Assembly (NCBI GenBank): GCA_014526335.1
Contig: JACTAT010000218.1
Coordinates: 124,001-188,000, forward strand
Direction of reading: 5' to 3'
Length of the DNA: 64,000 nucleotides
Origin: Chrysaora quinquecirrha
Lineage: Eukaryota > Cnidaria > Scyphozoa > Semaeostomeae > Pelagiidae
In this document: piece after piece, positions 21,986-33,734 of the stretch
How positions within the stretch are numbered: position 1 is the stretch's first letter
Layout of the letters: each line of letters begins with the position of its first letter
The notes under the pieces: generated by a model
What the model saw: only the letters and a program-made list of their open reading frames with translations
The model's database searches: none
Told to the model about the DNA's origin: nothing
Program-made: the position numbers and the translations under genes

Positions 21986-23030
21986 CAGAAGAATTGGTGG
22001 CAAGAATCTGCACACAAACACAGTCGGGTGGAATTTCATTTCCATGAATCAGTTCTAGCTCGGGAAATGCATGCCATTTTCAAAATATGATACACCTACA
22101 AAAACAACACAAATCTAAATGATGAAAGCATAATCAGAATTTCAAAATCAATGAAAACAGTTTTCAGGAAAAGATTGGAAGGGAGAAAGTAATGACAAAA
22201 TGAGATTTAATGCCAAGAAAAAACTGAGAATAATGCTTCAATAATAACGAATTGTTGATTGGTTGAAAAGGTAATAGTATCACCATACTTCTAGCAGACG
22301 ATGCTGCTTGATTTGAAGATGCTGTGAAATAAAAATATGATTTATTACAAATTTAATAAAGAATGTTGATTATTGCAGAAGCATCAGCATTGATTGAATG
22401 GTTGAAAAGGCAATAGTATCACCATACTTCTATTGGACGATGCTGCTTGATTTGAAAACGCTGTGAAATAAAAATATGATTCGGATGAGGTTAATCATAA
22501 CCACTGCACAAGCATTGGCATGGTGAATGAAACCAAAAGACACAATGCTATAGTTGTTGTTTAAAAAGCATCAAAATAGACAGAAAACACAAACAGAACT
22601 GTTTATATTTGTTTTGTTTGTATATATGTATTTATGTACGTTCGATTATAACTAAAGAACAACTGTACATTCAGGAAAACTAAAGATATCTTTAGAATCG
22701 GCATTTTCCTTAGTGTCCTTTGCGAATAAATTTTTCAAACACTTATCGAATTCATGTTCTTGCATTGCAACAATAAGCAGTAGCCTTGAAATGAAATGCA
22801 GCAAGATTTGGATTTCGAGAAACCATTGTGAAGTCATATTAATCAAAAGCCTGTAGTATCAATCAGGTTGCCGTCATATTAATCAACAGGATGAGAATTT
22901 GTTGTTAATCGTTGAGAAATTTCACTACAGGAAATATAAAAAAATGAACTTGACCTCGGTGGGTACCAGGGCCAGTCTCATTATAGGTGAAGACCAAAAA
23001 AGGGAAAACTTAATAGAAATAATTTTACCA
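21986..23030. repeat. Tandem duplication (139-bp period) in otherwise empty DNA
   Basis: 22256-22346 and 22395-22481 share GGTTGAAAAGG, AATAGTATCACCATACTTCT and GATGCTGCTTGATTTGAA with an offset of 139 bp. The rest of 21986-23030 shows no recognisable gene. Confidence 0.6.
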
Positions 23031-23137
23031 GTCTTGCAGGATTTTATGTTATGCTCGAACATCTTCAGCACATTATAGCCATGTTCCTCTTTCAAGAACT
23101 TATCTCCAAAGCTTTTTGGTGGGCTCAGAGTCTAGAA
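23030..23137 (-). CDS. Isolated exon-like frame, unknown
   Basis: Between an acceptor-like GATGTTTTCTAG and a donor-like GTAAAAT, a short frame reads LSPPKSFGDKFLKEEHGYNV and LKMFEHNIKSC. It looks protein-like, but no neighbouring exon was found. It may be a scrap of a lost gene. Confidence 0.2.
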
Positions 23138-23656
23138 AACATCAAGGCCCCACGGCCACTGGCCAGAGGAAGGCTGAGAGAACAAAGGAAAAGTGAGGAA
23201 GGTTTTGAAAAAAAATCTGAAAGATGAGGAAATTTTTGCTTTCATTTCTACAAATCACAGCCAGCCAAATACATTTGAAATTTTAACCAAGAGCCATCCA
23301 GCTTGTCTTGTTTTAAATAAGACAGCAGTGGCCTTGTTAAGCTTTCAAGACAACTAAATTGCTGCAAAAAGCAGTCAAAATCCAGGCATTGGTTTGGGAA
23401 AAATCAGCATAGATGTTGCCATTCACATCCCTTGGCATGCCAGTTTGTGTGGTGTTTTACTATTTGACAAAAATGTAATTCTCGTGAAGATGTAACATTT
23501 GCCCCATTTTGAAAGGCTGGAAATATTGGCTTTCAGAATTGCTGCATGACAAAGCTCTATGTGAAGTCATTACTAGCAAAGAATCTCATTTCTGTTCTGT
23601 GTGGGGCTTTTTGAGTTTTATCAGCATTAACTTTGGTCAGAGGGTCATATAACCTA

Positions 23657-24281
23657 GGGTAGAGGTGGGAGTAATCGTACAGTTAAGCTTTTTAGGCCTA
23701 TATTTTGCAACCTATTTTCCAATGTACAAAAATATCCTTATATTATTTTAGACCAACCCTTATTGTGTCAAAATATAGATTTTCAAGACTTAAAACCCTT
23801 TCAATAACTTACAAAATCGTTTTTTGTTAGTAGTACTCGATGTGGGAGTTTTCGTACAGCAGCGGGAGTTTCCATACAGTTTGATATTTGAAAAAAAGAA
23901 GTACAAAATCGCTGCAGTTTTATCAGTTTCTCAGTTTATGGTTTGGTCATAAGTCCCACGATATGAAAAATGCTTTTGGAATAAATTTCTAAGGGGTTTT
24001 ATCTTTTTTAAGCAGTGTCAAACGAGGCACTGCCTTCAGCGGCGTAGAGTTTTTCTCTAACGCCATTTTTCCAGTCCTACTGCACTACTAGTTTCTTTTC
24101 GGGCTCTCTCCGTTTTGAAGCAACTCTAACAAATCAGAGAGCTTGGCACAAAAAAGAAAATAGTTTCGCACCTATCCTGCCATCCTTTGAATTAAATTTT
24201 CTTGAGTTTCCTATTTTTAATAATTTCTTAAAGTCGAAATGTACGATTACTCCCACTGTACGATTACTCTCACCTCTACCC
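23657..24281. mobile_element. MITE with TA duplication (Tc1/mariner-like)
   Basis: Ends GGGTAGAGGTGGGAGTAATC and the mirror near 24281, with TIRs of about 27 bp, each flanked by TA (within CTAG). Internal copies of the GGGAGTWWTCGTACAG motif occur near 23843 and 23868 and again near 24243. No ORF. If the TSD is CTAG instead, another superfamily would be implied. Confidence 0.7.
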
Positions 24282-24589
24282 TAGTCATTGTGTTTGTTGC
24301 GTCCCTTTTTTGTGCTCAGCCTAGCAATTCTTTGTCAACCACAGAGTATTTGTTTGAAAACAGCATGTAAATTATTCAATCCAAGAATGTCAATACTACC
24401 ATACTTCAATTTTTTCAGTTTGTGGAAAAATATAGTAATCTTTAATTCAGCAGCTTTTCATTGCCAATGCATGCCTATGGTGGAGTGGCTAGGGCACAGT
24501 CCCCATGTTTTTTTTTCTGTTGTTACTGCTGCGCTTGTTGTTGTTGTTATTGTTCCTGTTTCCCTGTCAGCGCTTTAGCTTGCTGTGGT

Positions 24590-25250
24590 TTCATCTGGTA
24601 ATCTTAGTAAGTGACCGTACCATTTCAGTCTTCTCTTTTTCACTGTTTTGCTCCATGGTGTTTCTTTGGCTTTATCATACAGTTTGCATTTCTTATTTTG
24701 TCTGGCCATTTGATGTTAAGGATCTTTCTTAAAAGATGTTACGTTGGAATACATCTATTGCATCTTCTAATTTCTTGGTGACTGTCCATAATTCACTGTT
24801 GTACATGAATATGCTTTCTATGTGTGTTCTGAATAACCTTATTTTGACATCCAAAGACACTTTCTTGTTTTCAAATATATATTTCAGTTCATTATATGAA
24901 TTCATTGCTAATACTTTTCTTCTTTTGATGTCACTCTCTGTGTCCAGGAGGCTGTCAAAGTATTTGCAAGTTTTCCATGATTCTTCTCCTCCCCTCTTCT
25001 GTTTTACTTTCATTTGCCTGGAGATTTTTCCTTTTCAATATATTTGGCACTTCAGCCAAACAAGCCCAAAGGGAAGCTGAAAACCCAATCAAGAAACCAA
25101 GAGGTGGTCAGAAACTAACTTGGCTAAAATTAGTGAAAAAAGATCTAGAAAAAGTGAAAATTAAGGTGGTGGTGAAAGGTGGTGGTTTAAAAGCCATAGA
25201 AAATTATGAGCAAGTAGCCCAGAATAGGCACAGAATTTAGCTTGCAAAGG
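24590..25250 (+). mobile_element. LINE 3' fragment with 5' inversion
   Basis: The 5' part is inverted: minus strand 25013 down to 24590 reads LLDTESDIKRRKVLAMNSYN, SLDVKIRLFRTHIESIFMYN and SELWTVTKKLEDAIDVFQRN, the RT C-terminal region, then after two lesions KWYGHLLRLPDETTA-like codons. The coding continues on the plus strand from about 25050 with AKQAQREAENPIKKPRGGQK and LTWLKLVKKDLEKVKI to 25240. The two halves are consecutive in the parent protein but lie head to head, as produced by twin priming during LINE integration. Confidence 0.72.
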
Positions 25251-25259
25251 GGAAGCGGC

Positions 25260-26020
25260 AGGCTCTTTCATTAGAATTTGTCGGTATAACATTTTTTATA
25301 GGAAATAGGAGGAAATCCTGCTTTGGTCGCTTAAATTGTGTCATTCTATAGTAAAAGTTTGCGCATTTTGTTGTGAAATGACCACCTGAGCGATTCTAGC
25401 AAACGCAGAATTCAAAATTTTTTCAAGGGAATATGCCCCCGAACCCCCACTTGACTTTGGCAAAAAATTTGAGGGTTTCTCATTGTTGATAAATGCTTCT
25501 TCCCATGCACCTCATCCAAAGTGTCCACATACGCCCCTGCAATGTGTGTTCTTAACAGGTAAATTTACAGGATGTGACCTATACCTACTGTACGGCGCCA
25601 CAACAAGAAAAGAGAGCAAAATTCAAAATTCAAACATTATTCAAAACCTTAAAAAATTGCAATATTAATCCTTTCACATCAAGAAAATGTTAACTGGCAC
25701 CTTTAATTCCTCCAAATGAACATGTACAGAGTAAATTCTTGCCTCTCTTGATTTCCTTTCACAACGACGCCATTTTGTGTGTTCATTTTTGAAGTTACAC
25801 AACATAAGCATAATTGTCAGACCGGGGTAACATCCGCAACAGTTTCCCTATTATCTTATCTTATTTATAAAATAAACTGATGCCAACCTGATATATATTT
25901 TGAACTAAAGATTTTGGTATATGTATAAAAATATTCAAATCGTTTTGTTTTAATACAACATTAAAAAGCTCGATAAATCTATGTTAGAAAACTTTGCAAA
26001 TAAATATATGACTCCCGTCT
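25260..26020. other. No gene seen
   Basis: AT-rich. The stretch at 25425-25450 (GGAATATGCCCCCGAACCCC) resembles the G/C-run subterminal DNA of hAT MITEs elsewhere in the window, but no ends were found. Confidence 0.3.
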
Positions 26021-26230
26021 TTGTGTTCGAATCTTCCGGCGATCGAATTTCGTTTACGCCAAAATAAAAATGTCAAACCAACAAAATGTAAACGAAAGTG
26101 GAGAATGTGTGTGAAGTGTAGAAAATTGATCAAATGTCGTCACAGAATAAGAAGATCAAACTTTTATTGCAAAAGGAGCAAACAGGAAGCATTTGCTTTA
26201 TTCATAATAAATACTACCCAGATAAGCCAC
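26021..26230 (+). pseudogene. Cys-rich ORF, possibly piggyBac-type C-terminal finger
   Basis: The frame reads FRLRQNKNVKPTKCKRKWRM, CVKCRKLIKCRHRIRRSNFY and CKRSK, then after a one-base shift a frame with CFIHNKYYPDK. A CxxC then CxxC-like pattern near the end of a basic protein recalls the C-terminal finger of piggyBac transposases. No catalytic part is present nearby. The assignment is tentative. Confidence 0.25.
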
Positions 26231-29200
26231 GGGTGTGAAAGTTGACAGAGAAATCATTGGCTAAGTTGAAGCATGCAAGGTAAGCAACTTCATAATCTTT
26301 TCGAGGCCCATTTTACTGTTATTCTTTACCTATCCTTGTCTTCCCTGGTCATATTTTTATACCTTGCTTGGCTCCTCTGTTTGCCATTTAATCTGAATAA
26401 AAATAAATATGAAGTAAGAGGGTGGCAAAAGATCTTCGTGAAACATGATTGACCATATTCTCTTGCCGGGAAACGTGAAACACCTTATGTATCTTCCTAA
26501 TGTGAAACGTGAATGGCAAACATTTTTATCCCCATGATTCATGATCCTGACCTCCCCTCTACCAACCTCAAGAAAGGTTTATGTTAAGTGTCATGTTCTT
26601 AGCAGTGTAAATATGGAAATGTGGAAAAAGTTTCTCAGTTTTTTTCGCTTCTAAGTCCAGATAGAATAGTTTCTTGATTTTTTAAAGCGAGGCATATATA
26701 GTTTCTTATAGTCGGTTTCTTATAAAAATTGAGTGCAGCTGGTACTATAGCCTGGAGTCCACATGGTCTTTTTTCATTAGAACATGTCTTAGCAACCCTC
26801 TAGCATGAGTCCGTATACTGTTGTCTAAAACAGAGGACCGCTGGTTATACACCATTTGTAAACTGATTTTTTTTCTTTCCAGCACTGTTCGGAAGGATGA
26901 AAAGTTATGAAACTTTTATCTACTTTTCTTGAAAAAATTTAGTGTTTCACCAAAAATGCTTAGATTCCTATACACATGTGAAAGCCTTGAAAAAATTTGA
27001 GGTGGACAATGAGGAAGAAGAACTGGAAATACCGCTAACAGCTGAATCTATGAATAGAAGCTCATCTCGAAATAAGGATAGAGCTGGTAATTTAAATTAG
27101 TTCACGATATCTTGCTTTATTTTTGCTGTTTTAGTACTCAAAATTTATTTTGAAATTTGTACAGCCTGTACTTGTATGTCAATGTGTAGGCGTATGTCAA
27201 CATTTAATCTTCATCTCACTCTTCCATCAGGTCGTGTTTAGTTTTATACCCCCTTTCTTTTCCAAAATTTTTGCTCCTTCCTTACGAGAGAATAAATGAA
27301 CTACTTATTAATTTTCTTTCTATTAGGGAAAATATTGGCAGATGTCGAATGTTGTATTTGCTTCAAAAGAAAATGGGCAAAAACCGGCTATGAGAAGTTA
27401 AGAAAACTTCAAACAAGATCCGTGGCAGATACACTGAAAGAGTTCGTCAATCAGAAAAGAGACAATGTAAAACTATTAACATATGTGGCTGGTTGCGAGT
27501 GGCAGAATATTGTTGCAATGGAGTTGCAGTACCATTTATCCTGTTACAAAAGTTACACCCGTCAAGATCGAAACAATGACGAAAGATTTAATTTTAGCTC
27601 GAGAACATTGGAAAGTATTTTCGATTATAAAGATTGTGGTTGACCGATTTAAAGAATCCGTTGCTTGGTGGACTTCCAAAAAGTACTCCTTCCTCTTCAA
27701 CGACAAAATCGAGAAAGGAGAAATTATTGACGTGCTCCTGAAGGAGATTACCCGACTTGAGAGGAAAATAAGACCTCAAACAAACTTTGATAAGATCAAG
27801 GACATAGCAACGTTGGTAAGACAAGAAGTACACAAAATTCCGAACACATTTGATGGATGGCCACCTCCTTCAGACAAGTTAACTATGACTGAAAACTGCG
27901 AGTTACCACCAAATTCAAAGTACCTGCTTTCATGCTGTCTTTCCACCAGAGGCGAAAAGAGAATGTCCTCTGGCAAATTATTGGTTATAGAATCTATTGG
28001 CCAGGACATGATTTACAATATCACGAATGGGGCTCACCGGACATCAAACCACATTAAATTAGCCTTGTGCACAAAATGCAAGACAGGATCAAAAGATATG
28101 GTTAAGTGGATAAACAGGTTGGGTCATGGCATTTCCTATGACAAGGTTAATTTTCTTGAAACCTTCCTTGCCGAAGAAGCAACAAAACATCAAGAAGTTT
28201 TTGCCCATTGTCCGTGCTTTCCTCCACATTTGTAACATTTGTATGGGATAGTAATGATGTTAATCCAGAAAGATTGTCAGGCCAGGTTATGCATTGCACC
28301 GATGGTATTATCATACAAGTCCGACTAACTGTTAAAAAACAACCTGAACATGAAATAGCACCTGCAAGAACCGAACGAAAGCATTCCTTCACCGCTAAAG
28401 CTAACAATCTTCCAACTTACATATCAAAAAAGAGAGAAAACCCATATCATCTCACAGCATCAGTCATACCAGTGCAGAATGAACCTAATGAACTTTCTTG
28501 TTTGATAGACTTCCTGTGGGTTGTTCTACCGCAGAAGAGCGAAACAGTACCTATGTGGACTGGCTTCAATTATTTTATCCAAACAAATGAAGATATACTG
28601 TGAGTTTCTTTTTTAATAATTCAGTCAAGGGTTCTAATGGGATTCAATAGAATTTATTTAGAGAAGGTGGTGGGGTAACAATGTCGAAATTTGTATCATT
28701 TTAATTATGTTGTTTTCCATATGGACTGTTAACGTTTTGTATTCTTATTCATTTTCAGAACCCACCAAATTACTTACTTACCTGCCATAAACGATTCGCC
28801 TACCAAACTTGATGTGGTCTTAGAGGCATCAAGTCAGTCCAAGTTGAAGGCGGAGAAACTGGGATTATCAGAAACAGATGTTGTCTTTGACCAGGCAATC
28901 TTTGCAAAGGCAGTGGAGATTGTGCTCAATCTTGTGTATATTGATTTGAAAAAGTTTATTGTGCTTAGAATGGGTGCCTTTCACACTGCATTGGCATTTT
29001 TGGCTGTAATTGGAAAACGATTTGCTGACGCCGGACTACGTGATTGGATAGTAGAAGCAGGACTATTAGGTAGGTACAAAATATGAGTCTACATATATAT
29101 AAGTCCACAATAGAGACCCTAGTTTGGGGTTGTTCCAAAGGACGACCCTTGCTATAAGAAAAAATTTGTTTACTTTAATCTAATGGTACTTGTACTTTTA

Positions 29201-29420
29201 CAGGTGAGGGCTCAATCGACAAGGTTATCAAAGGCAAGCATTATAATCAAGCAGCTCACAATTTGAAATATCTTTATTTTGCTTTGGTTGGGATGCAAAT
29301 TGAAAAGACGAAAGATTTCATGGAAGAGAGCGATCAACACCCTTCGTTTGAGACACTTACATCAACTATTGACTTTTTGAAATGCACAAAAGAGGTTTGC
29401 TTTCTTTTTCAATTACAGTA

Positions 29421-29532
29421 CCGTATTTCCTCAAAAGGAACCCTGGGGCGCTCATTAAATTTTTAATGGTTTTGGGGGACTCATTCGAGGTGGGGTTGGG
29501 CTCAGGGAAGGTGCTCATTCGAGGAAATACGG
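29421..29532. mobile_element. Short MITE in intron (TACCGTATTTCCTC ends)
   Basis: A 112-bp element with ends CCGTATTTCCTC and GAGGAAATACGG flanked by TA (29419-29420, 29533-29534). It sits in the intron between 29394 and 29667. Its two halves also share GGGGCGCTCATT/GGGACTCATTCG-type units. Confidence 0.8.
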
Positions 29533-29979
29533 TAAACTCTACTTGAATGAAAATGAAAGATTTGACTGTACCCAAACTTTCATTTAATGACGGAATTACT
29601 TTTACACTTTAATAAGTAATGTTCAATTCAACGCTCCAAATCAAAGCTCAATTTGTTGTGTTTTAGCTAAATACAAAGAACTTTATTTCGTTGGTGGAAA
29701 ATGAAGCAGTAAAGTCAGCATTAACAGATCATCGCAATTTTCTCTCTGATACAGAAATCTCCGGACCCACATCAGCCTTTTGGTACTCTTTCATTGATAT
29801 GATGAATACACTCCTGCTCTTTTTACGATCAATCAAAACTGCAAATTGGCCGGCACATCTTCAAGCCACTCGTCTAATGATTCCTTACATGTTTGCGTAT
29901 GATCGTCCGAATTATTCTCCTTTCTTGACCTACTATTGGGCGGAGATGACTCAATTGCCAAAAACTCATCCCAGCATCT

Positions 29980-30156
29980 GCTGTGGCGTAGTGGTGTAAT
30001 CCAGCTGACTCGTGGTGTCAGAAGCTCAGTGTGGTCAGGGTTCAAGCCCAGCCACGGTAGCGTCACGGCCAGGGTCGAGGACTCAATTAGTTAACCTATT
30101 ACTGAGATCCTAGCGACTGGCGCTAGAAACACCATTTCACCTTCACCTTCACCTTT
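29980..30156 (+). mobile_element. tRNA-derived SINE inserted in an exon
   Basis: Contains pol III boxes: A box TGGCGTAGTGG (29984-29994) and B box GGTTCAAGCCC (30039-30049). The tail is (TTCACC)n, and a 5-bp duplication CATCT lies at 29975-29979 and 30157-30161. Removing it with one CATCT joins THPSI to YDQFM in frame, then a GTAAGT donor. The tRNA-like head and simple tail are classic SINE features. Confidence 0.85.
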
Positions 30157-30466
30157 CATCTATGATCAGTTTATGTAAGTATCTTCATAATAAAAAATTA
30201 TTGCACCAATTTTTCTGTGTTTTTTTTTCAATGGAAAATATTTTATATTTCTTCTTTGGATTTTTAACCGATTACAGGAATGGAAATTTCGTTGCAAAGA
30301 GATCGTTCAGAAAGTTCAACTCCGTCCCGTCAGACCAGTGCATTGAACAAACTGTCAACAGGGAGCAGAAATGCCGTGGAGGCATCACTGGATATACAAC
30401 TAACAAGGGACAGTTCAAAGGTGGGTATTAACAAGCCACACAGCCGCTGAATGAATGTCTCAGATG

Positions 30467-30508
30467 AATTTTCTCTTCCTTTTATGTGCATAAAAGGAAG
30501 AGAAAATT
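30467..30508. repeat. Perfect 20-bp palindromic hairpin
   Basis: AATTTTCTCTTCCTTTTATG is followed after two bases (TG) by its exact reverse complement. It lies at the point where the FEN1/PIN-like gene loses its frame, so it is a likely local template-switch event. No flanking duplication was seen. Confidence 0.9.
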
Positions 30509-32436
30509 TGCTGAAAGATCTTGGAAAGTCACGTCTGGATTTTGACAACAAATGCTGCCGACAAGCTTTTGCAGCTCTTTCCAATTGGAGCAATCCTTTA
30601 GAGCCAAGAAACAGTTCAGGAATGGAAGCACCATAACATCTTGTTTATGACCTTTTGGAGGCAAAAAACATTAGTGAAAAGGCATTTACAGAGCTTTTGG
30701 AACAGAGAATCCAATCAAACGAGATACCATTCTACGATGCTATCAAACGGTCATTGCTCAAAACATTCAAGTCCCTGCATGTAAAGAAAACAGTCCAAGC
30801 AAATGGGAAAGCAGTCGTGATTGCCGCACAAAGAAACATCTTTGCTAGATTGTTGGCCATTTCAAAATCAAGAGAAGGGTTGACACTTCATCACATTTTA
30901 ATCTACTCTTTGGGCCCAATTCCTTACAGTTTGGGAACACCCGATGGTTGCTTAGCGAAAACTGTGAAATCTAAACTCTTGAGTAAGTGAAATTTTTTCA
31001 TTTTTAGCTATTACATTTCATACAGAAATTATCAAACCATATCAATGTAATATAAATCTAGAAAGTTATTCATACATATTCATGTATTGTAAAACTTTTA
31101 TTCAACAGCCGCGATCAAATCCAAAATTGTCAAGGTGCATACCGATATTCCTGAGGATGCAGTTAACATTTACGATGGGATGGTGTTATTCCAACAATTG
31201 GCAAAAGCTGTATTACCAACCTTTTGTGATCTCTCAGATTATCGTATAAAAAGAATTACAAGAGCAAGTATGGTAACCTACTTTGTGACAGATCAATATC
31301 TCCCAGGATATATAAAGTCATTTGAACGGGAAAAATGGATGTCTGGAGGGAGTTTGAGGTTTCATATAGAAAGAAGAGACCAGACCAAAATAAAGCAATG
31401 GGGGGAGTATTTGCAAAATCCTGATAACAAGACAGAACTCGTTGAATTTTTGCTAAAAGATTGGTCTGACAGCAAAAGATTTGTTGACATTCTGAATGGA
31501 AAATCCTGTATGTGAACATTCTCTCCACGTTTTACAAACTGTATTGCAATGATGGAGAGGTAAAATTTACCACTTTTGGGATTCCTTTCTTGTTTGAAGA
31601 TTATTCACTTTTGGAACAACTCCTTTATGGTTTTCGTTATTTGCTTTCCCTTATAGGTGGTTTGCATCGAGGAAACTTCCCTTAGAAATAACCAAGAAGA
31701 AGCTGATACTAAAGTGTTTCTTTGCTCCCTTCATGCCGTCACTAACCATGAAGCAAGAAATGTCTGCATTCATACAGTGGATAGCGATATAGCCATTTAC
31801 TCACCATATTTCAGCCAAAAGAACGACACAGAATGGTTTGTCAAAATTGGAGTTAAAGAACGGACCCGTGTACTTGGCATATCTAACATTGCTCTCGAAA
31901 TTGGCCAAGAATGCTGCCTGGCACTCCCGTCATTACATGCGTTTTCCGGAAACGATTACACCAGTTCGTTCCATGGAATTCAAAAAGCTAAAGCTTTAAA
32001 GGTAATTCAGGATTCACCAGAGTTTATGGATGTTTTCATGCGAATTGGAGAAAACGCAATGTTCGAGACATCATTGTTTGATCCGCTAGAGAAATATGTA
32101 TGCAAATTGTATGGATTGAAATGTGAAAGCCTCAACGAAGCTAGGTACATTAAGTTTACATCAGTGAAGATCACACCACCTCCGCAAAAGCTTCCTCCTA
32201 CCAGAGATGCGTTGCTCTGTCATTGTAAACGTGTGTCCTTTGTTACATCTATGGTTCGAAATGCTTTAAATACTAACTTTGTCATCCCTTCGCCAGATGA
32301 CCACGGTTGGAAAATCACTAATGGGGCACTTTCTATACAATGGATGATTTTGCCACCAGCTCCAGATGATGTTTACAGTTACATGAAATTTCAAGTACTG
32401 AGTAAATGTTTTTCACAAATCTTGCTGTGGGCCTAG

Positions 32437-33730
32437 TAATGAAAGTGTCTTCATTTTTGGACCAATGTTAATGGAGTAAGTTTCTTAAGAGTTTCTTAAT
32501 GCAATGGAAAAAATATTGCAGTAAAGCTGATAGGGGAGTGAATATAGCAAGAAAATAACTAGGGTTATTGTATTAATTAGTGATTTTTCTGCGAGAAATC
32601 ACACGGAAATAGTGAGAGCTATTATAACTACCACCACAAAATGTCAGATCGGTATGTTCGAAAACTGAGAGAGAAATATGTTAAGTATCCTAAGTGATTC
32701 TTCCTAGTACTAAAAGTTTCTAAACCCTATACAATCTGGCTTGTTTTAAGAAAAAAGTCCATTGGAATTGTCTTGTTCTTAGGTAATCATATCTATAGAC
32801 AGAGTGGGGTTGCCTCATAGATTGAGCCAGGAACAAGCAAGCAATCAATGGATACACTCATTGTTTTATAAAAAAAATTTGCTCTGATCCACACACTAGG
32901 GTTTCTTAACAGTTAAGTTTGGTAAAAATTTGTTGCAGTGTTTCTTAACTTTAATATGGCAATTTCGGAAACTTTCTGAAATAATGGTTTAATATGAAGT
33001 ATTATGTTCTAAGCACTCAAAATATGTAGCAGAGTCTAAAGCACACTGATTTCAAGTGAAGACAATTACGCAACAGGCTGTTATATATGTTGCCACTTGG
33101 AAATCAATTCGCCGTAGATCAAGAGTCTTTCGTCAATTCGCATCATTCAGAAAGCAGTTATATTTTTGATGTAGGTGATGGTAACTTTATATTAGCAATA
33201 TTATTTCCCACTCAAAAGCTGGAAATTGTAACAAACTTTCTGTAGTGCCACAATTTTTTACCTTCTTATAAGACAAAATACGTATATGGGGGAATAATTG
33301 TTTGCCTGTAACTAATGTATATTTTAAGAAAGGGGCAATTTTAAGTGGGGTTGAAGAATCTTTTTCATCTTCTTGATACTCTGTGCCTTAAATTTCTGTT
33401 AGATGCCTGTCCTGATGGGAACACTGTCACGTGTCTATGGCGAGAAGGAAAGGAGGAAAACAGCCAGGTGAAGATATGGGAAGACCAGAGAGAAACATAG
33501 TATGATAGCACACTGTGCCTTTTACAAAGTGTATTTTACAAGGTAGAATCTAACTATCTAATGAATACTATTTAGAATGAATACTATTTAGAGTGCTATT
33601 GCTCACAGTTTGTAGGATTTATACTTTTTAAATGTCATTGAAAAATAAGAGAAACAAGGTTTTAATCAAAATGGATATAATGTTAAGGGAATTCCGCTAT
33701 ATAAGCGTCTTAGTGTGCCACTTTTGGATA
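32437..33730. other. No gene seen
   Basis: AT-rich DNA after the last exon, without coding signal. A short frame at 33632-33823 overlaps the 3' end of the Merlin relic on the other strand and is not a gene. Confidence 0.4.
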
Positions 33731-33734
33731 ATGC

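Larger units (their letters stand above)
26943..32436 (+). pseudogene. Multi-exon gene, Cys/His N-terminus and FEN1/PIN-like C-terminus
   Basis: Member of a large, uncharacterised invertebrate family. Inferred exons: 26943-27085 (FHQKCLDSYTHVKAL), 27327-28601 (ECCICFKRKW, then YHLSCYKSYT), 28759-29069 (VVFDQAIFAKAVEI, MGAFHTALAFLAVIGKRFAD), 29204-29394, 29667-30174, 30278-30982 (CIEQTVNREQKCRGGITGYT), 31109-31559 and 31657-32436. The last exon has NQEEADTKVFLC, HTVDSDIAIY and LHAFSGNDYTSSFHGIQKAK, a pattern like the EAEA, D.D and GSDY of FEN1/XPG nucleases. That similarity is my inference. Frameshifts lie near 27640, 28210, 30440 and 31500. A SINE interrupts one exon and a MITE sits in an intron. 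No Cys-rich tail was seen at the 3' end. Confidence 0.6.

Noticed and set aside
30000..30060. Possible functional tRNA gene
   Set aside because: A and B boxes are present, but the cloverleaf is incomplete and a simple tail plus TSD show a SINE.
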